From assembly GCF_016863655.1 (NCBI RefSeq), contig NZ_BOPH01000027.1, positions 42,772 to 106,771 on the forward strand: a DNA stretch of 64,000 nt, read 5' to 3'. Source of the stretch: Virgisporangium ochraceum (GTDB lineage Bacteria > Actinomycetota > Actinomycetes > Mycobacteriales > Micromonosporaceae). Made by a program: the position numbers and the translations under genes. This document shows, piece after piece, positions 16,358 to 23,804 of this stretch; position 1 is the first letter of the stretch, and every line of letters starts with the position of its first letter. Under the pieces are notes generated by a model, which did not search any database, had not been told where the DNA came from, and worked only from the letters and a program-made list of their open reading frames with translations.

Positions 16358-17836
16358 GTGCCCGCGGTGATCGTCGTCGGAGCCGGCCCGGTCGGCCAGA
16401 CGGCCGCGCTGCTGCTGGCCCGGTGGGGCGTGCCGGTGGTGGTGCTCGACGCCCGGCCGGCCCGCGACGTGGTCGGGTCGCGGGCGATCGTCCAGCAGCG
16501 CGACGTCATCGACATCTGGGACGCGGTCGGCGTCGGCCGGCGGATCGCCGACGAGGGCCTCACCTGGCGGACCGCCCGCACCTACCACCGCGGCCGCGAG
16601 CTGTTCGCCGTCGACTTCGTCGACAGTGGACGGTCACCGTTCCCGCCGTTCGCCAACGTGTCACAGGCCCGCACCGAGGAACTGCTCGACGAGCGGCTGG
16701 CGCGCACGCCGCTGGCCGAGGTGCGCTGGGGCCACCGGGTCGTCGGCCTCGAGCAGGACGACGAGGGTGTCACGGTCGTGTGCGAGACGCCGGCCGGCGA
16801 GCGGCTGCTGCGCGCGTCCCATGTACTGGCCTGCGCCGGCGCGCGGGCCGATACCCTCCGGCGCGACCTCGGCCTGACGTTCGACGGCGAGACGTTCGAC
16901 GACCAGTTCCTCATCTGCGACCTCCGCACCGACCTTCCCGGGTGGGAGACCGAGCGGCGGTTCCACTTCGACCCGGTCTGGAACCCGGGCCGGCAGGTGC
17001 TCGTGCATCCCTGCCCGGGCGGCACGTTCCGCGTCGACTGGCAGGTGGCGCCGAGCTTCGACCTCGCCCGCGAGGAGGCGTGCGGCGGGCTCGACCGCCG
17101 GATCCGGCAGATCGTCGGCGACCGGCCGTACGAGCTGGTGTGGCGGTCGGTGTACCGGTTCAGCTCGCGGGTGGTGCCGCAGATGCGGGTCGGTCGGGTG
17201 CTGCTGGCCGGCGACTGCGCGCACCTCATGTCGCCGTTCGGCGCCCGCGGTCTCAACTCCGGCGTGCAGGACGCGGAGAACGCGGCGTGGAAGCTCGCGT
17301 ACGTCCACCATGGATGGTCGCCGGAGTCGTTGCTGGACACCTACCACACCGAGCGGCACGCCGCGGCGCTGGAGAACCTCGCCGTCGCCGGTGCGACGAT
17401 GCGGTTCCTGGTCCCCCGCACCGACGACGAGCGCCGGCACCGCCACGACGTGCTGAGCCGGGCCGCCACCGACCCGGCCGCGCGGGCGCTGGTCGACTCG
17501 GGCCGGCTCGCGGAGCCGTTCTGGTACACCGACTCGCCGTTGACCACCCCGAACCCGCGGTACCCGGTCACCGGCCGGCCGCCACGCGGACGGACGCATC
17601 CGCCGGCACCCGGCGTGCTGGTGCCCGACGTGCAGACGCGCGACGGCACCCGGGTGCGGGCCCTGGCCCGGCGCCCCACGTTCGACCCGGTCGTCGTCGA
17701 CCACGCGGAGGTGCCGGCGGTGCCCGACGGGCAGGTGTGGGTCCTGCGGCCCGACGCCCACCTGGCCGCGGTCCTCGACGCCGCCGACACGGCCGCGATC
17801 GGTGCCGCGGCGCTGCGCGCGGTCGGAAACGTGTAG
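16358..17836 (+). CDS. FAD-dependent aromatic hydroxylase (MhpA/PheA-like)
   Basis: 492-aa class A flavoprotein monooxygenase. The N-terminal FAD motif is VIVVGAGPVGQTAALLLARWG (residues 4-24), the second FAD motif VLLAGDCAHLMSPFGARGLN lies near residue 285, and a C-terminal thioredoxin-like region follows, as in 3-(3-hydroxyphenyl)propionate and phenol hydroxylases. Start GTG follows the MBL stop by 6 bp. It would hydroxylate a phenolic substrate using NAD(P)H and oxygen. No ring-cleavage dioxygenase is in the window, so either the pathway continues elsewhere or this is a tailoring enzyme. Control by the divergent IclR protein is likely. Confidence 0.88.
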   Translation: MPAVIVVGAGPVGQTAALLLARWGVPVVVLDARPARDVVGSRAIVQQRDVIDIWDAVGVGRRIADEGLTWRTARTYHRGRELFAVDFVDSGRSPFPPFANVSQARTEELLDERLARTPLAEVRWGHRVVGLEQDDEGVTVVCETPAGERLLRASHVLACAGARADTLRRDLGLTFDGETFDDQFLICDLRTDLPGWETERRFHFDPVWNPGRQVLVHPCPGGTFRVDWQVAPSFDLAREEACGGLDRRIRQIVGDRPYELVWRSVYRFSSRVVPQMRVGRVLLAGDCAHLMSPFGARGLNSGVQDAENAAWKLAYVHHGWSPESLLDTYHTERHAAALENLAVAGATMRFLVPRTDDERRHRHDVLSRAATDPAARALVDSGRLAEPFWYTDSPLTTPNPRYPVTGRPPRGRTHPPAPGVLVPDVQTRDGTRVRALARRPTFDPVVVDHAEVPAVPDGQVWVLRPDAHLAAVLDAADTAAIGAAALRAVGNV

Positions 17837-18177
17837 TCAAGCCTCCAAGAGCCCTTCTGGGGTCAGGGTCCGGGGCCGGACCGCGCAGCGCCGACGACCG
17901 GGCACGCAACGCGATCGTGCGGTGCCGCGTCAGCTGATGATCGAAAGTGGTGGCGACTTTCTGCTGTTTGGCCCGGGCCACAACAGCAGAAAAGCCCCAC
18001 CACCACCTTCGATCATGGTTGGTTCTGGGCAGCGCCCACGACCGGGCGCGATCGTGCGGGGTCCCGATCACATGAAGATCGATGGCGGTGTCGACCATTC
18101 ATCGGTGCCCGCAACTCCGGGCCACCGGACATTCGGACGCAGGAATCCCCCACGATGTCGGCGCCCGTCGCGCGGGG
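17837..18177. other. 341-bp non-coding gap with nested repeats
   Basis: Lies between the convergent FAD monooxygenase and LacI genes and holds the palindromic element and direct repeats described separately. No gene is supportable. Confidence 0.6.
17885..18059. repeat. Long hairpin element bracketed by direct repeats
   Basis: The core 17938-18015 is an imperfect palindrome of 78 bp. tgatcgaaagtggtgg on the left pairs with ccaccaccttcgatca on the right, ctgctgtt pairs with aacagcag, and the centre is tggcccgggcca. On the two sides are direct copies: 17885-17922 and 18029-18059 both read gcagcgcc(g/c)acgaccgggc then gcgatcgtgcgg, the left one carrying a 7-nt insertion. The structure suggests a small mobile or dispersed palindromic element whose target was duplicated, or a decayed larger repeat; it could also end transcription from both sides. 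Confidence 0.75.
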
Positions 18178-19248
18178 TCACACCCGCGCGGCGGGTGCCG
18201 TCATGGTGCTGTCGCGCGCGGTCAGCCGCGGCGCGAGCAGTGTCGACTGTGGAGGGTGCACGCCGCCGAGCTTGCACATCAACAGGTCCACCGCCCGGAT
18301 GCCGACCTCCTCCGCGGGAATCTGCACCGAGGTCAGCGCCGGGACGGTGCGCTCGGCGATCTCCTCCGGGCAGATCGCCACCACCGACACGTCGTCGGGA
18401 ACCCGCCGGCCGAGGTCACGCAGCGCGGCGAGCACGTGCTCGACGGCGGCCTCGTTGTGCACCACCAGACCGGTCACGCCGGGCTCGGTGGCGAGCAGTT
18501 CGGCGATGCGCCGCCGCACCGCGAGCGGGTTCTCCTCGCACGGGCCGGCCACCGCGTGCACGCCGTGCGCGGCGGCCGCGTCGAGGAACCCGGTGCGCGT
18601 GCGGTGCGCGAACCCGGTCCCCCGTTCGTAGACCGCCTGCGGCGCGCCCAGCAGCGCGACACCGCGGTGCCCGAGGCCGGCCAGGTGCGCCACGCACTCG
18701 GCACCGGCGCGGTGGAAGTCGAGGTCGACGCACGTGAGCCCGGCCGCCTCCGCCGGGAACCCGATGAGCACGCTGGGCCGGGCGAGGTCGCGCAGGAACG
18801 GCACCCGGCGGTCGTCGAGCTCGACGTCCATCAGCACCAGCCCGTCGACGAGCGCGCTCGCGGCCACCCGGCGCAGCCCGTCGGGGCCCTCGTCGGCGGT
18901 GACCAGCAGCACGTCGTGGTCGAACTGGCGGGCGGCGGTGACCACCGACACCGCGAAGCGCATCACCACCGGCAGGTGCATGCCGGCCCGCAACGGCAGC
19001 ACGAGCGCGATGACGTTCGACCGGTTGCTCGCCAGCGCCCGCGCGCCGGCGTGCGGGTGGTAGCCCAGCTCCCGCACGCTGGCGAGCACGCGTTGGCGGG
19101 TGCTCGCCGAGATCGACCGCTTGCCACTGAGCACATAGGACACCGTGCTCGGCGCGACGTGCGCGTGCCGGGCCACCTCGGCGATGGTCACCGGGCCGGC
19201 CGGCGGGCGGCGCCGCGCGGGCGGGGCGATCGCCCCGTGGCCGTTCAC
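18178..19248 (-). CDS. LacI-family regulator of the GH3 operon
   Basis: 356-aa repressor with HTH VTIAEVARHAHVAPSTVSYVLSGKRSIS, hinge helix AGARALASNRSN and an effector core (LVTADEGPDGLRRVAASALVDGLVLMD). It starts with GTG overlapping the GH3 stop by 4 bp (GTGA), so it is translated from the GH3 message. The identical palindromes TCGAAGCGCTTCGA upstream of GH3 are the likely autoregulatory operators. Confidence 0.88.
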   Translation of the reverse strand: MNGHGAIAPPARRRPPAGPVTIAEVARHAHVAPSTVSYVLSGKRSISASTRQRVLASVRELGYHPHAGARALASNRSNVIALVLPLRAGMHLPVVMRFAVSVVTAARQFDHDVLLVTADEGPDGLRRVAASALVDGLVLMDVELDDRRVPFLRDLARPSVLIGFPAEAAGLTCVDLDFHRAGAECVAHLAGLGHRGVALLGAPQAVYERGTGFAHRTRTGFLDAAAAHGVHAVAGPCEENPLAVRRRIAELLATEPGVTGLVVHNEAAVEHVLAALRDLGRRVPDDVSVVAICPEEIAERTVPALTSVQIPAEEVGIRAVDLLMCKLGGVHPPQSTLLAPRLTARDSTMTAPAARV

Positions 19249-22106
19249 CGGCCGTCCACGACGAGCGCCAGGTCTCGCAGCCGCGTGTCGGGCTCCTCGA
19301 ACACCACGTAGAGATCGCGGCGGCCGCCGGCGCCGGGAACCGGCACCTCCACCGCGGTCCAGTCGTACGGGTCGCCGTCGCACGCGACCGCGACGGTCGC
19401 CAGCACCGGCCCGCCGAGCGGGTCGTCGAGCCGCAGCGTCACGGCGGCGGTGCCGGCGCCGACGCGCGTGACCGCGAGCCGGCACGACGCCGCGCCGTCC
19501 GGGAACAGCACGTCGTGGAACGCGATCCACCCGCCCGGCTCGGTGGCGGCGACCGCGTCGCCGGCCGCGGGCGCGGCGTCGACGAGCGTGACGCCGGCGT
19601 AGTCGTCGTGGTCGACCGCCCGGGTGGGCCGGGCCGGGTCGCGCGGCGGGATCGCGGTTCCCTCGACGAGGACCGACGTGCTCAGCTCCGGATCGGTGGC
19701 CGAACCGCCCACGAACACCTGGTGCGGCGACCGCTCCACGTGCCAGGCGCCGCGCGTCACGTCCCAGATCGCCAGCTCCTCCGCGCGGAGCGTGAGCCGC
19801 ACGACGCGGCTCTCGCCCGGCGCGAGCTCGACCCGCTGGAACGCCCGCAGCCGCCGTAACGGCTGCTTGACCCGCGACCGGAACTGTCGCGTGTAGACCT
19901 GCACCACCTCGGCGCCCGCGCGGTCGCCGGTGTTCGTGACCTCGACGGAGACGGTCACCTCGCCGTCGGCGGGCATCGACCGCGACGACACCTCCAGCGA
20001 CGAGTACGCGAACGTCGTGTAGCTCAGGCCGTGCCCGAACGCGAACAGCGGTGTGCCGCGGAAGTACTGGTACGTCGCGTCGGCGGCGATCACGTCGTAG
20101 TCGAGCAGGTCGGGAAGGTCGGCCACGGACCGGTACCAGGTCTGCGTGAGCCGCCCGCCGGGGTTCACCGCGCCGACGAGCACCTCGGCGAGCGCGGCGC
20201 CGTACTCCTGGCCGCCGTGCGCCGACCACAGGATCGCCGGCGCGCCGGCGGCCACGGCGTCGAGCGAGTACGGGTAGCTGCTGGAGATGACGAGCACCGT
20301 GCGCGGGTTGGCCTCCCGCACGGAGCGCACGAGCGCGGCCTGGTCGGCCGGCAGCGCGAGGTCGGCGCGGTCCTGGGTCTCGCGGCCGTTGACCATCGGG
20401 TGGTTGCCGACGACGACCACGGCGACGTCGGCCTCCCGGGCCGCCGCGGCGGCCGCCGCCCGGCCGTCGGTCACCAGCTCGACGGTGAACGGGGTGGCGT
20501 CGGAACGGGAGGCGTCGGCGCGCAGCACGCCGTCGGCGTCGACGCGCACGTACCGGTCGCTGGCGCGGTTGCGCAGCAGCGCCTGCCCGCCGCCGGTCTC
20601 CTCCAACGAGAACGTCTCGCGCACGATCCAGCCGCCGGGGCCCGTGCGGTCGTTGACGAGCGTCCCGTTGTCCTCGGCGCCGACGTGCCGGTTGTTGGCC
20701 ACCGCCCGCAGCACGATGGCGTCGTCGCCCCAGTCGAACACGTCGAACCAGGTCGCCGCACCGGTCGCGGCGGCCTCGACCGCGAGCGGTTCGCCCTCAC
20801 CGCGGTCGGACGCGACGACGCGGCCGGCCGCGGTGCGCAGCGCGACCCGGTCGACACTCTCGTGGAACGTCACCGAGCCGGCGCCGAGCAGCTCGCTGAG
20901 ACCGGCCCGCGGCGTGACCGCGTACGGCAGAGTGCCGCTGTACCAGTCGACGAGCAGCGTGTCGGCGAGCGGGCCGAGCACGGCGACGCGGCGCAACGCG
21001 TGCGGGTCCAGGGGCAGCAGGCCGTCGTTGCGCAGCAGCACCATCGACTGGCACGCCGCCTCGCGGGCGAGGTTCTGGTGCGCGGCGCAGTTGATGACCT
21101 CGGCGGTCACCGCGGTGTACGGGTTCCGCTCGGGCGGGTCGAACTCGCCGAGCCGGAACCGCACCGACAGCACCCGCCGCACCGCGGTGTCCACATCGGA
21201 CATCGCGAGCTCGCCGCGGTCGAGCGCGTCGGCGAGCAGGCCCACGGTGCGGGCCGAGTCGCTGTCGTGCTCGGTCATGCTGTCGACGCCGGCCCGTACC
21301 GCGGCGGCGAAGCCGGCGACGTGGTCGGCCCGGTAGTGCTGCGACCCGGCGATGTTCGACACGCCCCCGGCGTCGCCGACGACAAGCAGGTCGGGTGCGG
21401 CGGCCCGCAGCTCGTCGTCGATGAGGGGGCTCAGGTGCGCGGGCCGCCCGTTGACCAGGTTGTACGAGGCCATGACCGCGACCGCCGCGCCGGCGGCGAG
21501 CGGGATGCGGAACGCGGGCAGCTCGTACTCGTGCAGCACCCGCGGGCCGAGCGTGCTCGAGGTGATGTCGCGGTCGGTCTCGTTGTTGTAGCCGAGGAAG
21601 TGCTTGAGCGTCGGTGCGGTGCACAGGTACCGGGGGTGGTCGCCGCGCAGGCCGGCGGCGTAGGCGGTGGCGACGACGCCGGTGAGCCACGGGTCCTCGG
21701 CGTAGCCCTCCTCGTTGCGGCCCCACCGCGGGTCGCGCAGCGGGTTGACCACGGGCGCCCACACGTTGAGGCCGGCGCGCTCGGGGTCCTTGTGGTGGAA
21801 GCCGCGCACCTCGGCACCGACCGCGGCGCCGACCCGCTCGACGAGGTCGGGGTTCCACGTGCTGGCCAGCCCCAGCGCCTGCGGGAACACCGTGGCCGGT
21901 CCGAGCCAGGCCAGCCCGTGCAGCGCCTCGGTACCGGTGCGGAACGACCCGATGCCCAGCCGGGGCACGGCCGCCTGGTACTGGTGCAGCAGAGCGAGCT
22001 TCTCGGCGACGGTGAGCCGGCCCAGCAGGTCGTCGATACGGGCCGACAGCGGCCGGGCGGGCTCGCGGAACAGCTCGTCTGGGGGTCGCTCGCTCTGCTC
22101 GATCAC
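19245..22106 (-). CDS. GH3 beta-glucosidase/beta-xylosidase with inserted beta-trefoil-like domain
   Basis: 953-aa GH3 enzyme. The N-terminal barrel has GRNEEGYAEDPWLTG (130-143), KHF at 168-170 and the nucleophile Asp245 in VVGDAGGVSN. The second domain resumes at about 550 with the likely acid/base in NGRETQDRADLALP, then AFGHGLSYTTF and a fibronectin-III-like domain. Between the two GH3 domains, residues about 421-545 look like a fascin-type beta-trefoil (NNRHVGAEDNGTLVND, NRASDRYVRVDADGVL) where PA14 often sits. The C-terminal 130 residues resemble a CBM6/35 beta-sandwich. There is no signal peptide, so a cytoplasmic location is likely and it would act on imported oligosaccharides. Start GTG 22106. 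It heads an operon with LacI. Confidence 0.88.
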   Translation of the reverse strand: MIEQSERPPDELFREPARPLSARIDDLLGRLTVAEKLALLHQYQAAVPRLGIGSFRTGTEALHGLAWLGPATVFPQALGLASTWNPDLVERVGAAVGAEVRGFHHKDPERAGLNVWAPVVNPLRDPRWGRNEEGYAEDPWLTGVVATAYAAGLRGDHPRYLCTAPTLKHFLGYNNETDRDITSSTLGPRVLHEYELPAFRIPLAAGAAVAVMASYNLVNGRPAHLSPLIDDELRAAAPDLLVVGDAGGVSNIAGSQHYRADHVAGFAAAVRAGVDSMTEHDSDSARTVGLLADALDRGELAMSDVDTAVRRVLSVRFRLGEFDPPERNPYTAVTAEVINCAAHQNLAREAACQSMVLLRNDGLLPLDPHALRRVAVLGPLADTLLVDWYSGTLPYAVTPRAGLSELLGAGSVTFHESVDRVALRTAAGRVVASDRGEGEPLAVEAAATGAATWFDVFDWGDDAIVLRAVANNRHVGAEDNGTLVNDRTGPGGWIVRETFSLEETGGGQALLRNRASDRYVRVDADGVLRADASRSDATPFTVELVTDGRAAAAAAAREADVAVVVVGNHPMVNGRETQDRADLALPADQAALVRSVREANPRTVLVISSSYPYSLDAVAAGAPAILWSAHGGQEYGAALAEVLVGAVNPGGRLTQTWYRSVADLPDLLDYDVIAADATYQYFRGTPLFAFGHGLSYTTFAYSSLEVSSRSMPADGEVTVSVEVTNTGDRAGAEVVQVYTRQFRSRVKQPLRRLRAFQRVELAPGESRVVRLTLRAEELAIWDVTRGAWHVERSPHQVFVGGSATDPELSTSVLVEGTAIPPRDPARPTRAVDHDDYAGVTLVDAAPAAGDAVAATEPGGWIAFHDVLFPDGAASCRLAVTRVGAGTAAVTLRLDDPLGGPVLATVAVACDGDPYDWTAVEVPVPGAGGRRDLYVVFEEPDTRLRDLALVVDGR

Positions 22107-22132
22107 GAGAGTGCCTCTCGGCCGGGTCCCTG

Positions 22133-22146
22133 TCGAAGCGCTTCGA
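22133..22146. promoter_or_regulatory. LacI-type operator O1 of the GH3 gene
   Basis: TCGAAGCGCTTCGA is a perfect 14-bp palindrome 27 bp upstream of the GH3 GTG and identical to the site at 22209-22222. Confidence 0.7.
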
Positions 22147-22175
22147 ACGGGCTCCGACGTTCGGGGCCGTCAGGA

Positions 22176-22222
22176 AAGCGCTTGCCTCGAACGGACGGAG
22201 ATTGCCCTTCGAAGCGCTTCGA
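22176..22222. promoter_or_regulatory. LacI-type operator O2 plus a partial site
   Basis: TCGAAGCGCTTCGA at 22209-22222 repeats O1 exactly, centre-to-centre distance 76 bp. A weaker core AAGCGCTT is at 22176-22183 between them. Paired identical operators at this distance would permit looping by a LacI tetramer or simple double occupancy. Confidence 0.65.
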
Positions 22223-22321
22223 CAACGGACTGCAAGGTTTCGATGGTGCTCTGGCGGTGATGTGGGGGTGGTCCGCGGCGCGTGTTTCGGGGGTGTTGCC
22301 GCTGGGATTCGAGGCTCGCAT

Positions 22322-22335
22322 TGGGAGCGCTCCCA
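22322..22335. promoter_or_regulatory. CebR-box-like palindrome
   Basis: TGGGAGCGCTCCCA is a perfect 14-bp palindrome and equals the box recognised by CebR, the cellobiose/cellotriose-responsive LacI protein of Streptomyces. It lies just after the ROK gene on the minus strand and 216 bp upstream of the GH3 start, suggesting that cello-oligosaccharide sensing also acts on this promoter. The cognate repressor is not evident in the window. Confidence 0.65.
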
Positions 22336-22356
22336 GTCAAGCCCTTCTATCGGCCG

Positions 22357-23604
22357 TTACCCTCCGGCGGGTCGCGGTAGGAGACCTCCGTCGAGATCGT
22401 CGAGCAGCCGCGCGGCGCCACCGATGGCCGCCGCGTCGGCACCGAGGGCCGAGGCGACCAGCCGGCACCCGCCCGCGCCGGGCGCCACCGAGCCCGCCGC
22501 CAGCTCCTCCTCCGCGGCCGGCAGCAGCCAGGGCGCGAGCGCCACGTAGTGCCCGCCGAGCGCGACCACCTCGGGGTTCAGCAGGTTCACGGTGGACGCG
22601 AGAGCGCGGCCCACGTGGCGGCCGGCGCGGTTGAGGACGTCGAGCGTCGTGCGGTCGGCCCGGCGGGCGCGGCGCACCACCTCCTCGACCTCCGCGGCCA
22701 GGTCGGGCACGGCGGCGTCGTCGGGCTGCGGCCGCACGTGCCGCACGATCGCGGCGGCACCGGCCACCGCCTCCAGGCAACCGCGTCGGCCGCACGGGCA
22801 CGCCGGCCCGTCGGGCTCCACCGTGATGTGCCCGATCTCGCCGCTGTAGCCGAGACCGCCGCGCACCAGCCGGCCGTCGAGGATGATGCCGGCGCCCACC
22901 CCGGCCGCGTTCGTGACGTGGATGAGGTTCGCCGTGGCCGCGTGCGCGCCGAACCGGAACTCGGCGAGCACCGCGAGGTTGGCGTCGTTCTCCACGACCA
23001 CGTCGTAGCCGGGCTTGCGCAGCGCCCGGACCAGCTCGCCCCGCAGGTCGACGTCGTGCCAGCCGAGGTCGCTCGCCAGCCGGACGGTGCCGTCGGCGTC
23101 GACCAGGCCGGGCACCCCGACGGTCAGCTTGAGAACCTGGCGCCCGGCGGCCGTGAGCCGGTTGACCGCGCGACCCACGACGGTGGTGACCGCGCTGGTC
23201 AACCGACCGGGGCTGGTGGTGGCGACGCCGTTCTGGGCGCCGCCGGGGGTCACCGCGCGGCGCCACGACAGCAGCTGCTCACCGGCGAGGTCGAGCGCGA
23301 CCGCGGTGACCTGGTCGGTCGCGACCGTCACGCCGAGACCCGCGTAGGCGGTGCCGTCGAGCACCAGCATGGTGGCCGGCCGGCCGATGCGGTGCTCGGT
23401 GAGCCCCGACTCGCGCACGAGCCGCCGCTCGATGAGGTCGGCGACGAGGCTCGACACCGTCGCCTTGTTCAGACCGGTGGCCGCCGCGATGTCGGCCCGC
23501 GAGCACGGCGCGTGCCGGCGGACATGACGCAGGACGACGGCGAGGTTCGTGGCCCGCACGTCGGCGAAGTCAGCGGGCTGCGGCCCGTGCTGCGCAGTGA
23601 TCAC
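22357..23604 (-). CDS. ROK-family transcriptional repressor (XylR/NagC type)
   Basis: 415-aa protein with an N-terminal winged helix (VLRHVRRHAPCSRADIAAATGLNKATVSSLVADL) followed by a sugar-kinase-like core. The core keeps GVPGLVD, VENDANLAVLAEF and the zinc signature GHITVEPDG-CPCGRRGCLE (about 255-277). It is divergent from the CUT1 importer; a XylR-like operator lies between them, and a matching operator precedes the GH31 alpha-xylosidase, so xylose or a xylose-containing sugar is a plausible inducer. Confidence 0.9.
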   Translation of the reverse strand: MITAQHGPQPADFADVRATNLAVVLRHVRRHAPCSRADIAAATGLNKATVSSLVADLIERRLVRESGLTEHRIGRPATMLVLDGTAYAGLGVTVATDQVTAVALDLAGEQLLSWRRAVTPGGAQNGVATTSPGRLTSAVTTVVGRAVNRLTAAGRQVLKLTVGVPGLVDADGTVRLASDLGWHDVDLRGELVRALRKPGYDVVVENDANLAVLAEFRFGAHAATANLIHVTNAAGVGAGIILDGRLVRGGLGYSGEIGHITVEPDGPACPCGRRGCLEAVAGAAAIVRHVRPQPDDAAVPDLAAEVEEVVRRARRADRTTLDVLNRAGRHVGRALASTVNLLNPEVVALGGHYVALAPWLLPAAEEELAAGSVAPGAGGCRLVASALGADAAAIGGAARLLDDLDGGLLPRPAGG

Positions 23605-23711
23605 TTGTGGCCCGTCTGTCCTTGCTGGTTCCCGGCCCGATCATCATGCCTCATCGGGCCCGCTGTCCGGGCCGGCCGACCGGTCCCTTGTATTGAGCGG
23701 AAAGTTTCGTC

Positions 23712-23738
23712 TAGTTTGTTTAATTGCTAGACGAACTA
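23712..23738. promoter_or_regulatory. XylR/ROK-type operator upstream of the importer
   Basis: TAGTTTGT (23712-23719) and ACGAACTA (23731-23738) form an inverted repeat with one mismatch, in an AT-rich 50-bp island. The pattern resembles the XylR operator (TTAGTTTGTTT...AACTAA). It also includes an inner repeat gtctag/ctagac. It lies between the ROK repressor (start 23604) and the lipoprotein (start 23805). Confidence 0.65.
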
Positions 23739-23804
23739 ACTGTAGGGCACACCGTAACCAGTGGACAGCCCATTCTCGCAACCAGATATCGAAGGGAGTG
23801 CGCC

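Noticed and set aside
20031..22634. Long plus-strand frame opposite GH3
   Set aside because: Antisense shadow; no recognisable domain and no ribosome binding site.
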